A stretch of DNA of 64,000 nt from Gammaproteobacteria bacterium (lineage in GTDB: Bacteria > Pseudomonadota > Gammaproteobacteria > Competibacterales > Competibacteraceae), in the NCBI GenBank assembly GCA_020846135.1, contig JADLEK010000004.1, positions 21,069 to 85,068 of the forward strand. Reading direction: 5' to 3'. Each line of letters starts with the position of its first letter. Positions within the stretch are counted from its first letter, which is position 1. The translations under genes were made by a program, and so were the position numbers. Shown piece after piece: positions 35,815 to 43,744 of the stretch. Below the pieces are notes generated by a model, which made no database searches, was not told the DNA's origin, and saw only the letters and a list, made by a program, of their open reading frames with translations.

Positions 35815-38800
35815 CTAGCCTAACCCAGACCGGGCCAGGTCCTCCAGCAGTAACTGAATTTCCACCGCATATTGATAATGCAGGTTGGGATCCATGGCCA
35901 GTGACAGATTGCGTTCGCCCGCCAAAATCGCCTGAAGTTTCTTAATCAACAGCTTGCCATCTTCGGGAACATTGGGACTGGCCATGATTTGCGCCATTTT
36001 AGCGATCATCGCCTCGGTATCGCCGGCCCGGATCGCCTGACCAATCTGGGTGCACAACTTGGCTCCGGCATTTGCGTTCTCGCCGCCCACCCGTCGATAA
36101 GCCAGATACTTTTGAATCGCCTGCTGTCGAGCCTGATCGGTGACGCTGGGATTTTGCACCGTCTGGCTCACATCACGCAGACCGCGCCGGATCGCCCAGT
36201 TGCGGGCGGTAGGGCTTTCCGGCAGGTTGCACTCGCTGGCCCGGTACAACTCCTGCCGGGCTTCGTCAGGCCGCCGCAATTGAATCAGCACGTTAGCCAG
36301 GCGGTTGCGGCTGGTCTCCTCGCCGCGCCCATCGCCCAGTTGCTGATAGATCTCGGCCATGCGCCGGTAAGCCAGCACCGATTCTTCAAGTTGATTCAGC
36401 ACCTGATGCAAGTGGGCGAGTTCACCCAGCACTTCAGCGACTCCGGCGCGGTTGCGCTGCTGTTCGTACAGGTATAGCGCCTGCTGGGCGGCATTCAGCG
36501 CCATTTCCATTTGCCCGCCCAGCTTGCGGGCTACGCCCAGTTGCCGCCAGGCCTGGGCCGCGCCTTCCGGTTCGCCCAGTTTTTCAAACGCTTGCCGGGC
36601 CGCTTCATACAACAGCGCCGCTTCGGCGTAGCAACCCTGCCGCTGTCGCACCAGCCCCAGCTGCATTTTGTTGGCGGCGATGGCCGGACTGACCGCATTG
36701 GGATCGGTCTGAGCCAGCGCCGTTTCATAAGCCGCCGCTGCTTCCTGCAACCGCCGCAGATAGCTCAGACAATCGCCGATTTCAGCCCCGGCCACCGCAG
36801 CCATCCGCCCGGCGCTGGCATTGCCGGCATCGGCCAAGGTCTGGAACTGCTGCCGGGCCGCCTCCAGTTCCCGCGCCGCTGGTTCAGCCGCACCGGCCAG
36901 TTTCAGCAATTTGCCCAGATCAAACCCGGCCCGGGCCAGATCATAGGCTGCGCCGGGATAAGCATCGACCTCCGCCACCTGACAGCGGCGCTGCAATTGC
37001 CGGGCGGATTGCAGCGCATCCTCCAGCGATCCAGCCTCGCGCAACCGTTCGATCCGCAGCCGTTCGTTTTCAAACCGGGCGCGATTCCAGTCCTGCAAGG
37101 CCAGTCCAGCCCGTTCACGGGCGGCGACCACTTCCACCAGCGCAGCGGGAACGCCCAGTCCGGCGAGTAACTGCTCCAGTTGTCCCGCCAGCCGGGCCCG
37201 CGCCTCCGCAGTGGCGTTTTGCTGGCTGTCGCGCAGCAGCGCCAGCAGGTTCGGCAATTCCAGCCGCAGCAACCGGCTGGTCCGGGCGCCATCCTTGAAA
37301 TACTGGGGGTAGACGACCGCCAGAAGCTGGATCATGCCGGCGCGCCAGCGGTCCAGCCAAACCGCCTGTTGGTCTGGCTCCAGCCCCTTGGCCAGATGAT
37401 GGGCCAGCGCCGGATCGAAACGCAGGTGGCCATAACCTCGGTCCTCGACCAGGCCTAGTCCGATCAGCCGATCAACCAGCGCATTGATCGCCGATGGTTC
37501 CAGCGCCAGGGCATAGCTCAAAGCGAGCCGGTTGACTCCCTGCCGGAAAAACGCCAGCACTGCCAGGCGTTCCCGATCATGGTCAGGCAACCGGCGCAAG
37601 AGCAGTTCCAACCGAAGGTACAACGGCCATTGCGAATCATCACCGTGCCGGGACAGCAGTTCGCTGTGCAATGGCCGCACCAGCGCCAAGGTCGCCTTGA
37701 CCCCGCGCGCGCCCATTTCATGGGCCAGTCGGCGGAGCGCCCCGGGATGACCCCCGGCCAGATCCGCCAGTTCGCATAAGAGTTGAAAACCATCCCCACT
37801 ATCAGCGGCAGGCGGCGCTTCGTGGGTGGCTAACAGGGTTTGCTTGAGCAGGGCTATTGCATCATTTTCATCGAGGGGACCCAGTTTCATTTCGGTCCAG
37901 GGCCGGGCGAAGGCAGGCGGTCCCAGTCGCCCCAGTCCCAACAACCGCAACCCCGGCCAGTCATCCAGCCATTGTTTCCAGAACTGATCGAACAATTCCT
38001 CGTGTTCCGCCGGCCATTGCTCCAACTGATCCAGCACGATCAGCGCCGGCTGGGCGCGCAGGGTCTGGCGCAGATCGTCCAGCGCCTGCCAGACGGTCGG
38101 ATAACGCTCCACCGACCAGTGGCCACCATCAGGAAGCAACTGCCGACCCAGGATCCCCAGCAGCGGAGTCAGTTCCCCGGCATCGCCGGCATGGACATAC
38201 GCAATCCGGCGGAAACGCCGGTTGCTCTCCAGCCACCTCGCCAGGGCGGCGGCGGCGGTGGTTTTGCCACTGCCGCCGCCGCCCTGCAGAAAGACGGTGG
38301 TCCGATCTTCAAGCAGTCGTTCCAGTCTGAGCAGATCACGACTGCGCCCGATGAAGCCGGTGGCGGGAGCTTCGGGGAGCAGGCCCAGCGAACTGGCTCG
38401 CGGCTGATTGCTCAACCGACGCCACAGTTCCAGCGGCGGGCGCAGCATCAGCCGGGGATCGCGCTCACCCAGATACAGCGCACTGATGAACTCGTCCTGC
38501 AGGTGGACCCCGCCACCGCCCAGGCCTGGCATCCGGTAGCTGTCGCTGGTTAGCCGGCGTTGTCCGACGAACAGCGCTTGGCCGATCCGGACGCCCCGCA
38601 ACAGTTCTTCGTAGAAGGCATTCCAAAACCGGCGCAAGGTTTCCGCCGGCGCATCGGGGTGAATCGTCAGCACCGCCGCGATTCCGGCGTTCAGCAGCAG
38701 GGCGGCCAGACGGACCGCGATGCTCCCGGCGCAGATGATCGCAACCAGATGGAGGTGATAGGTGGCCAGCAGCGCCACCAGCGCTGACCCGGCTACAAAG

Positions 38801-40062
38801 TGGGCATCGCGGCAGGTCGGCGCCAGCGCGTTGCTGACCGCCTCAAACCCAAAACGGAGGCCATCGCCGTCAGAATCGGCGCACAGGTAGCCATCCAGAT
38901 GCAGCGCCGTGAAGGGCCGACCCGCCGCCCAGGCGTCATTCAACCGTTTTTCCAGCGCTGCGAGGCTGGGAGGAGTCAGCGCGGTGAATTCCACCAGTTC
39001 GCCGAGTACGCCCAGCGCCTCGGCCAGCGGCAAGGCGCTGCGTCGGTAGTCAGCATGACCGGTGGGTTCGGTATCGGGACGCGGGCTGATAGTCAGGATG
39101 CGCAAGGGCGGCGGCGCGGGCGGAAAGGGGTCGCCACCGCCAGGCAGCCGGCGCTGGATTTGAATCGGCTGTTTGCCATGACTCAGGAAACCGGCGCCAT
39201 CGTGCAGGAGTTCCCAGGGCAGCGCGAACAGGTCGAGTGCAGGAGACGCGGCTTCAGCCTGCACCGTCAAGCGCTGTTCGCCGGGCGCATCGCGCCAGGT
39301 GGCGATCAAACCCTGTGAGTCGGGCGCGCCGAGCGTGATTCGGTGCAGATTCTGGCCCCAGGCGGCCAGCCAGGCATCGGTTTGGCGGACGACCCGCCGG
39401 ACTGCATCGGTTGGCCAAAGCGGCAGATCCAGCCAGTAACCGCGCAGAATCCGGGCGGCGGGCGGCGGGGGCAATGGCCCAATCACGGTCGTGATTTCAG
39501 CGGTCGGCTTGGTTCCGGGGCCACGATTCAGGCGGGTGGTCATCCGCCAACGCCCGACTGACGTCGCGGCTTCAGGGCTAAAGGTCAGCGTCAGGTTGGC
39601 CAAGGGCGGCGGGTTGCGCTCGGAAGCTGATTCGGTGGGCAGCGATTCACCCAAAGCGGTCAGCAGCTTCGGCAAGGCTGCCCCCAGACCGCCATCGGTC
39701 AGCCGGATCGGGGCGACCCGGGGCGGCGCAGAGAACCAGGCCACCAGCGTCGCATGATCGACGCCCGGCAACAACAGCGGGATCACCCGATAGCTATTAG
39801 CCTGACGCCGCTCCACATCCTGGGCCACTTCGATTTCCCGGCGCAACCAGGCCGGATCGCCGGTATTGAGGCCGACCACCACGATCACTTGTCGCGCCTG
39901 TTCAATCGCCCAGCGCACGTCGGTGGTGAGCCGCTCGCTACCGCGCAACTTGCGCTGATCGCGCCAGACGCTAAGCCGGAAGGTTTCCAGCGCAACCGCC
40001 AAATCCCGGGCGAAGGCGTCCTCAGTGAACGCATGACAGATAAAGACGGAAGCAGCGGTCAT
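35815..40062 (-). CDS. TIR - CHAT-like - STAND NTPase - TPR protein
   Basis: 1415 residues. Residues 4-135 are a TIR domain (SVFICHAFTEDAFARDLAVA; candidate catalytic Glu76 or Glu78 in AWLRREIEVAQ). About 200-540 resembles a CHAT caspase-like domain. The cysteine is at 444 (IICAGS), but the position of the catalytic histidine reads LHLDGYL, with Tyr392. An NTPase follows, with Walker A GGGGSGKTT (594-602) and Walker B LIVLDQLEQ (674-682), then winged-helix and, from about 1000, a TPR superhelix. Architecture as in STAND immune receptors: TPRs sense, NTPase oligomerises, TIR/CHAT execute (inference). Single gene, no adjacent partner. Confidence 0.85.
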   Translation of the reverse strand: MTAASVFICHAFTEDAFARDLAVALETFRLSVWRDQRKLRGSERLTTDVRWAIEQARQVIVVVGLNTGDPAWLRREIEVAQDVERRQANSYRVIPLLLPGVDHATLVAWFSAPPRVAPIRLTDGGLGAALPKLLTALGESLPTESASERNPPPLANLTLTFSPEAATSVGRWRMTTRLNRGPGTKPTAEITTVIGPLPPPPAARILRGYWLDLPLWPTDAVRRVVRQTDAWLAAWGQNLHRITLGAPDSQGLIATWRDAPGEQRLTVQAEAASPALDLFALPWELLHDGAGFLSHGKQPIQIQRRLPGGGDPFPPAPPPLRILTISPRPDTEPTGHADYRRSALPLAEALGVLGELVEFTALTPPSLAALEKRLNDAWAAGRPFTALHLDGYLCADSDGDGLRFGFEAVSNALAPTCRDAHFVAGSALVALLATYHLHLVAIICAGSIAVRLAALLLNAGIAAVLTIHPDAPAETLRRFWNAFYEELLRGVRIGQALFVGQRRLTSDSYRMPGLGGGGVHLQDEFISALYLGERDPRLMLRPPLELWRRLSNQPRASSLGLLPEAPATGFIGRSRDLLRLERLLEDRTTVFLQGGGGSGKTTAAAALARWLESNRRFRRIAYVHAGDAGELTPLLGILGRQLLPDGGHWSVERYPTVWQALDDLRQTLRAQPALIVLDQLEQWPAEHEELFDQFWKQWLDDWPGLRLLGLGRLGPPAFARPWTEMKLGPLDENDAIALLKQTLLATHEAPPAADSGDGFQLLCELADLAGGHPGALRRLAHEMGARGVKATLALVRPLHSELLSRHGDDSQWPLYLRLELLLRRLPDHDRERLAVLAFFRQGVNRLALSYALALEPSAINALVDRLIGLGLVEDRGYGHLRFDPALAHHLAKGLEPDQQAVWLDRWRAGMIQLLAVVYPQYFKDGARTSRLLRLELPNLLALLRDSQQNATAEARARLAGQLEQLLAGLGVPAALVEVVAARERAGLALQDWNRARFENERLRIERLREAGSLEDALQSARQLQRRCQVAEVDAYPGAAYDLARAGFDLGKLLKLAGAAEPAARELEAARQQFQTLADAGNASAGRMAAVAGAEIGDCLSYLRRLQEAAAAYETALAQTDPNAVSPAIAANKMQLGLVRQRQGCYAEAALLYEAARQAFEKLGEPEGAAQAWRQLGVARKLGGQMEMALNAAQQALYLYEQQRNRAGVAEVLGELAHLHQVLNQLEESVLAYRRMAEIYQQLGDGRGEETSRNRLANVLIQLRRPDEARQELYRASECNLPESPTARNWAIRRGLRDVSQTVQNPSVTDQARQQAIQKYLAYRRVGGENANAGAKLCTQIGQAIRAGDTEAMIAKMAQIMASPNVPEDGKLLIKKLQAILAGERNLSLAMDPNLHYQYAVEIQLLLEDLARSGLG

Positions 40063-40133
40063 GGATGGGTTCCGGCGGTGGGGGGAAGGTCAAGGCTTTT
40101 AGTAGCTTAGCTCAAAAAAACCTGGGCGGGGGA

Positions 40134-40160
40134 CTTGAAAATCAGGAGAGCGGCCCCAAT
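40134..40160 (+). promoter_or_regulatory. Sigma-32 (heat shock) promoter of hsp20
   Basis: CTTGAAA at 40134-40140 and CCCCAAT at 40154-40160, separated by 13 bases, match the RpoH consensus CTTGAAA-N(11-16)-CCCCATNT. It lies about 60 bases upstream of the small heat shock protein start. Confidence 0.75.
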
Positions 40161-40176
40161 TAAGTAGTCATCTAGG

Positions 40177-40193
40177 GGCGTTCACTGAACGCC
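40177..40193 (+). promoter_or_regulatory. Hairpin in the hsp20 5' untranslated region
   Basis: GGCGTTC-ACT-GAACGCC has perfect 7-base arms and ends 14 bases before the ribosome-binding site (GAGGAG). It is in the expected transcript leader. It could affect message stability or act as an operator; it does not cover the ribosome-binding site. Confidence 0.5.
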
Positions 40194-40221
40194 GAAATCC
40201 AAACCACGAGGAGATGCCATC

Positions 40222-40662
40222 ATGACACTGATGCGTTATGAACCTTTCAATCTGTTGAACCAGTTGCAGCGGGAAGTCAACCGGCTGTTTGACACCAACC
40301 GGTTCGGCGATGAAGAAACCGGCCATGCGCTGGCGGATTGGGCGCCGGCGGTGGACATTAAGGAAGAAGCCAACCAGTTCATCATCCACGCCGACCTGCC
40401 GGGCGTCGAGGTTAAGGATATCGATATTTCGCTGGAGAACGGCGTATTGACCCTGAAAGGCCAGCGCTCGATTGAGCAAAAGGAGGAAACTGATAAATAT
40501 CGGCGGGTCGAGCGGGTGCGCGGTTCGTTCCTGCGGCGGTTCTCGCTGCCGGATGCGGTGGATGCAGAGAAAGTCTCCGCCAAATGCCGGGATGGCGTAC
40601 TGGAATTGCTGGTGCCGAAACGGGAAGCAGCGCAACCTCGCCGGATCGCGATTGAAAGCTGA
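40222..40662 (+). CDS. Small heat shock protein, Hsp20/alpha-crystallin family
   Basis: 146 residues. The alpha-crystallin domain spans about 40-130 (WAPAVDIKEEANQFIIHADLPG; ENGVLTLKGQR; the GVLELLVPK strand) and a C-terminal IAIES takes the place of the IXI-type tail. It is an ATP-independent holdase. It has a strong ribosome-binding site (GAGGAG) and a sigma-32 promoter upstream. Confidence 0.96.
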   Translation: MTLMRYEPFNLLNQLQREVNRLFDTNRFGDEETGHALADWAPAVDIKEEANQFIIHADLPGVEVKDIDISLENGVLTLKGQRSIEQKEETDKYRRVERVRGSFLRRFSLPDAVDAEKVSAKCRDGVLELLVPKREAAQPRRIAIES

Positions 40663-40700
40663 GGTTTCAACCCGGGACTTTCGCCGGTAGTCTTTTAATT

Positions 40701-40772
40701 CGTCATACCCGCGAATGCGGGTATCCAGTCTTTTCAGCCACTGACTGGATTCTCGCAGACGCGGGTATGACG
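40701..40772. repeat. CGTCAT...ATGACG dispersed repeat, copy A
   Basis: 72-base element with 12-base inverted ends (CGTCATACCCGC and GCGGGTATGACG). It contains an internal short hairpin (CCCGCGAATGCGGG) and the stretch GTATCCAG...CTGACTGGATT. It is the same family as copies at 43401 and 51704. It lies between the converging hsp20 and dehydrogenase genes. Confidence 0.85.
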
Positions 40773-40795
40773 GCAAGCGAAAGTCCCATCGCCAC

Positions 40796-41788
40796 TCAAC
40801 CCGAATTCCCATAGCTGATCCTGTGGCAAAGAACGCCGGGTGCATCCCGGCTCAGTTCGGCCATCACCGTTGGCAGATCGGCAAACCGGCTTTCGCCGCT
40901 GATCAGCGCATCCAGCGCCGGATCATTCAGCAAGTCCATTACCGTGGCCATCCGCCGCTGATAGTTCCAGCGGCTGCGTTGTGCAGTCGCGATCTGCCCC
41001 ACCTGTGAACTGCGAATGCACAGCCGCTGGGCGTGAAAATCCGCGCCCAGCGGCAAACTCACCGGCTGGGTTCCGAACCAGCTTGCTTCGATCACCGTCG
41101 CTTCAAACCCAGCCAGACTCAACGCTAACGCCAGTCCGGCAGGCGAACCGCTGGCGTGAATCAGCACATCCTGACCGTCTTGCGCCTGCTCTGGCGCGGC
41201 GAAGTCAACGCCCAGTCGGGTCGCAATCGCCGCTTTGCCTGCATCCACATCCAGCAGTTGCACCCGACAACCCGGCAGTTTTCCCGCCAGCCAGGCGATC
41301 AGGCACCCAACCACGCCGGCTCCGATCACCGTAATCCGGTCGCCCAACCGGGGCGTGGCGTCCCACAAGACATTCAGCGCGGTTTCCAGATTGGCGGCCA
41401 GCACCGCCCGACCCGGCGGCACGGCGGCGGGAACCAAGGTGATTGCCGTGGCCGGAACCACATAGCGATCCTGATGCGGATAGAGGCAGAACCCGATTTG
41501 TCCCCGCCAGGGTTCCGGGCCGGCTTCGACGATGCCGACACTGCAATAGCCGTACTTGACCGGCGCGGGAAATTCGCCCTGCTGGAAGGGGGCGCGCATG
41601 GCCTGATACTGGCTGGGCGGCACTTCGCCGCGAAATACCCGGCTTTCGGTGCCGCGACTGATCGCGGTATACAGCGTCCGGATCAGCACCTCGCCGGGGC
41701 CGGGCGGCGTTAACCGCTCGCTACGAAGTTCGCCCTGACCGGGCGCGATCAGCCAGAAGGCCCGCGTTGTCAACTCAGCATCTACCAT
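40796..41788 (-). CDS. Medium-chain dehydrogenase/reductase family protein
   Basis: 330 residues. An N-terminal GroES-like fold (GPGEVLIRTLYTAISRGTE) and a C-terminal Rossmann domain with VIGAGVVGCLIAWLAG mark the zinc-type alcohol dehydrogenase superfamily. The usual catalytic and structural zinc cysteines are not obvious, so it may be a zinc-independent oxidoreductase. It has a strong AGGAGGG ribosome-binding site. It is divergent from a CDP-alcohol phosphatidyltransferase 36 bases away, which suggests a shared regulatory region. Confidence 0.85.
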   Translation of the reverse strand: MVDAELTTRAFWLIAPGQGELRSERLTPPGPGEVLIRTLYTAISRGTESRVFRGEVPPSQYQAMRAPFQQGEFPAPVKYGYCSVGIVEAGPEPWRGQIGFCLYPHQDRYVVPATAITLVPAAVPPGRAVLAANLETALNVLWDATPRLGDRITVIGAGVVGCLIAWLAGKLPGCRVQLLDVDAGKAAIATRLGVDFAAPEQAQDGQDVLIHASGSPAGLALALSLAGFEATVIEASWFGTQPVSLPLGADFHAQRLCIRSSQVGQIATAQRSRWNYQRRMATVMDLLNDPALDALISGESRFADLPTVMAELSRDAPGVLCHRISYGNSG

Positions 41789-41824
41789 TAACGATCCCTC
41801 CTGTTGCCGAATCGGATTATCGCC

Positions 41825-42574
41825 ATGCTTCTTGCCATTTCTTCGCTCCCACCGTTAATGGTCAGCGCCTTGCGCAACGTGGGGGCCGCGCTGCTGCTGA
41901 TCGCTGGAGTCGCCGCCGGGATCGCCGGGATTTTTCAATTGCCCGCCGGCTATGTTGCTCAGGTTCTGGCGGTCTTCTGCGGCTTGCTGCTGGCGCTGAG
42001 TCCGTTCCTGCCGCACCACCAGCCGCTGACCCGGTTCGGTCCGGCCAATCGCGTTACCCTGCTGCGGGCCGGAATCGGGGCGCTGTTGGCCGGGCTGGTG
42101 GGCAGAGCCGTTCCGGAACCGGGATTGGCTTGGCTACTGGCGGCGCTGGCTGGCTTGGCGCTGCTGCTCGATGGAGTGGACGGCTGGCTGGCGCGGCGCG
42201 GCGGTTGGGAAAGCAAGTTCGGGGCGCGGTTTGATCTGGAAATTGACGCCTTTTTCATTCTGACCCTGGCCGCGCTGGTCTGGCAATCCGGCAAGGCCGG
42301 GAGTTGGGTGCTGCTGTCGGGTGGACTGCGTTATGGCTTTGTCGCCCTCGGCCAGATTTTGCCCTGGCTGAACCGGCCTCTGCCGCCGCGCCGTCGTCGG
42401 CAAACCGTGTGCGTCATTCAGACCGTGGCCTTGGCGATCTGCCTGATTCCGCCGCTGGTTCCACCGTGGCCGACGCTGCTGGCCGCTGGCGCTCTGGTCG
42501 CCCTGATCGGGTCATTTGCGGTCGATACCGTCTGGCTGGCGCGCCATGCCGGTCGGGAATCAGCGCCTTCATGA
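41825..42574 (+). CDS. CDP-alcohol phosphatidyltransferase
   Basis: About 249 residues with six or more membrane helices. The family signature DGVDGWLAR...GARFDLEID is complete, so it should transfer a phosphatidyl or phospho-alcohol group from a CDP-linked donor. It begins at the ATG at 41825 or at a nearby TTG (41804); no strong ribosome-binding site decides. The acceptor is unknown. Confidence 0.88.
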   Translation: MLLAISSLPPLMVSALRNVGAALLLIAGVAAGIAGIFQLPAGYVAQVLAVFCGLLLALSPFLPHHQPLTRFGPANRVTLLRAGIGALLAGLVGRAVPEPGLAWLLAALAGLALLLDGVDGWLARRGGWESKFGARFDLEIDAFFILTLAALVWQSGKAGSWVLLSGGLRYGFVALGQILPWLNRPLPPRRRRQTVCVIQTVALAICLIPPLVPPWPTLLAAGALVALIGSFAVDTVWLARHAGRESAPS

Positions 42575-42673
42575 GTCAACCGGGGATCAACGGCTATCGG
42601 ACCTGGCGAAAGGCTGAAAACCAATCCCTTATTGTAGTAACGTACCATACATTATAGGGTGGGGAGCCGCAAA

Positions 42674-42931
42674 ATGACGATCACCAAACTTTCCAGCCGG
42701 GAATTTAACCAGGATGCCGGCAGGGCAAAAAAAGCCGCCAGAAATGGTCCAGTGTTCATCACTGATCGGGGTCGGCCTGCACATGTGCTGTTGACCATCG
42801 AGGAGTACCAGCGAATCACCGGTGATCAGACCAGCATCGTCGAGCGGCTCGCCATGCCTGCTGACGTTGACCTGGAGTTCGAAGCCCCCCGTTTACAGGG
42901 CGAGTGGCACCGGCTGGCGGATCTCTCCTGA
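42674..42931 (+). CDS. Phd/YefM-type antitoxin
   Basis: 85 residues. The N-terminal DNA-binding half (ITKLSSREFNQDAGRAKKAA; GPVFITDRGRPAHVLLTIEEY) matches the Phd/YefM fold, followed by a C-terminal toxin-binding tail. The ATG at 42674 is chosen; its stop overlaps the toxin start by one base (TGATG). It should neutralise the downstream VapC toxin and repress the operon. Confidence 0.9.
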   Translation: MTITKLSSREFNQDAGRAKKAARNGPVFITDRGRPAHVLLTIEEYQRITGDQTSIVERLAMPADVDLEFEAPRLQGEWHRLADLS

Positions 42932-43371
42932 TGTATTTGCTGGATACCAACGTCGTTTCCGAACTGCGCAAGGCTAAAACCGGCAAAGCAGACCCAAACG
43001 TCAGGCTTTGGGCTGAGCGCGTTTCCGCCCTGGACCTGTTTCTCTCCGCTATCACCATTCTGGAACTGGAAACCGGCATTCTGCTGATCGAGCGGCGCGA
43101 TCCCTCTCAGGGGGCGCTGCTGCGCTCCTGGCTGGATCATCAGGTTTTACCGGCATTTTCCGAACGCATTCTTGCCGTCGATACGGCGGTAGCGCAGCGC
43201 TGTGCCAGGCTGCATGTCCCTGACCGCCGCTCGGATCGAGACGCCCTGATGGCGGCGACTGCGCTGGTTCATGACCTGATCATCGTGACCCGGAATGTGG
43301 CTGACTTTGCGCCGACTGGCGTACCGATCCTTAACCCGTGGACCGCGCCGAACGGTTTTCTGAAAAGATGA
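42931..43371 (+). CDS. vapC: VapC-type PIN-domain toxin
   Basis: 146 residues. PIN ribonuclease with the first catalytic Asp in MYLLDTNVVSEL, the Glu in AITILELETGI and the downstream acidic site in RSDRDALMAATA. It probably cleaves RNA. It is translationally coupled to the Phd-type antitoxin. Confidence 0.92.
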   Translation: MYLLDTNVVSELRKAKTGKADPNVRLWAERVSALDLFLSAITILELETGILLIERRDPSQGALLRSWLDHQVLPAFSERILAVDTAVAQRCARLHVPDRRSDRDALMAATALVHDLIIVTRNVADFAPTGVPILNPWTAPNGFLKR

Positions 43372-43400
43372 TCCGCAAATAGCTCGATGATTTCCTGGTT

Positions 43401-43472
43401 CGTCATACCCGCGAAAGCGGGTATCCAGCTTTTCAGCGGCTGACTGGATTCCCACCTGCGCGGGAATAACGG
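43401..43472. repeat. CGTCAT...ATAACG dispersed repeat, copy B
   Basis: Same family as copy A: CGTCATACCCGC at the left, GTATCCAGCTTTTCAG in the middle, GCGGGAATAACG at the right. It lies 30 bases after the toxin gene. Confidence 0.85.
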
Positions 43473-43609
43473 AAAGCCAAGTCAGGGCGTTATTGGTCTG
43501 GTATTTTCTTGGTCCGAAGTCGCCTAAGAAGTTTGTTGACCTCAATATCGCAATTTTTCAATCCCTGATCACCCTGATTCAAAAAACCGGAGGCTCCCTG
43601 TCCACAGTT

Positions 43610-43729
43610 ATGAAAGCAGCAATTTGGACGGTCATCGGGCAGTTTCAGGATCAGGCGATCGTCAGCGTCGAGCCGTTTCAGGAGATCGGGCTGGAGCTGG
43701 GCGCGTTGTGGGAACCCGCCGAGGATTGA
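43610..43729 (+). CDS. Small open frame, possible C-terminal gene remnant
   Basis: 39 codons (MKAAIWTVIGQF; SVEPFQEIGLELGALW). The VxPFxxIxLxLxxLW ending resembles the C-terminus of Uma2-like nuclease-fold proteins. The rest of such a gene is missing. It lies just before the restriction-modification gene. It may be a remnant or chance; low confidence. Confidence 0.3.
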   Translation: MKAAIWTVIGQFQDQAIVSVEPFQEIGLELGALWEPAED

Positions 43730-43744
43730 TCAGGATTATCCGCC

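Noticed and set aside
40701..40772. Repeats with inverted ends considered as a CRISPR array
   Set aside because: Copies are kilobases apart, not regularly spaced with unique spacers, and no cas genes are present.
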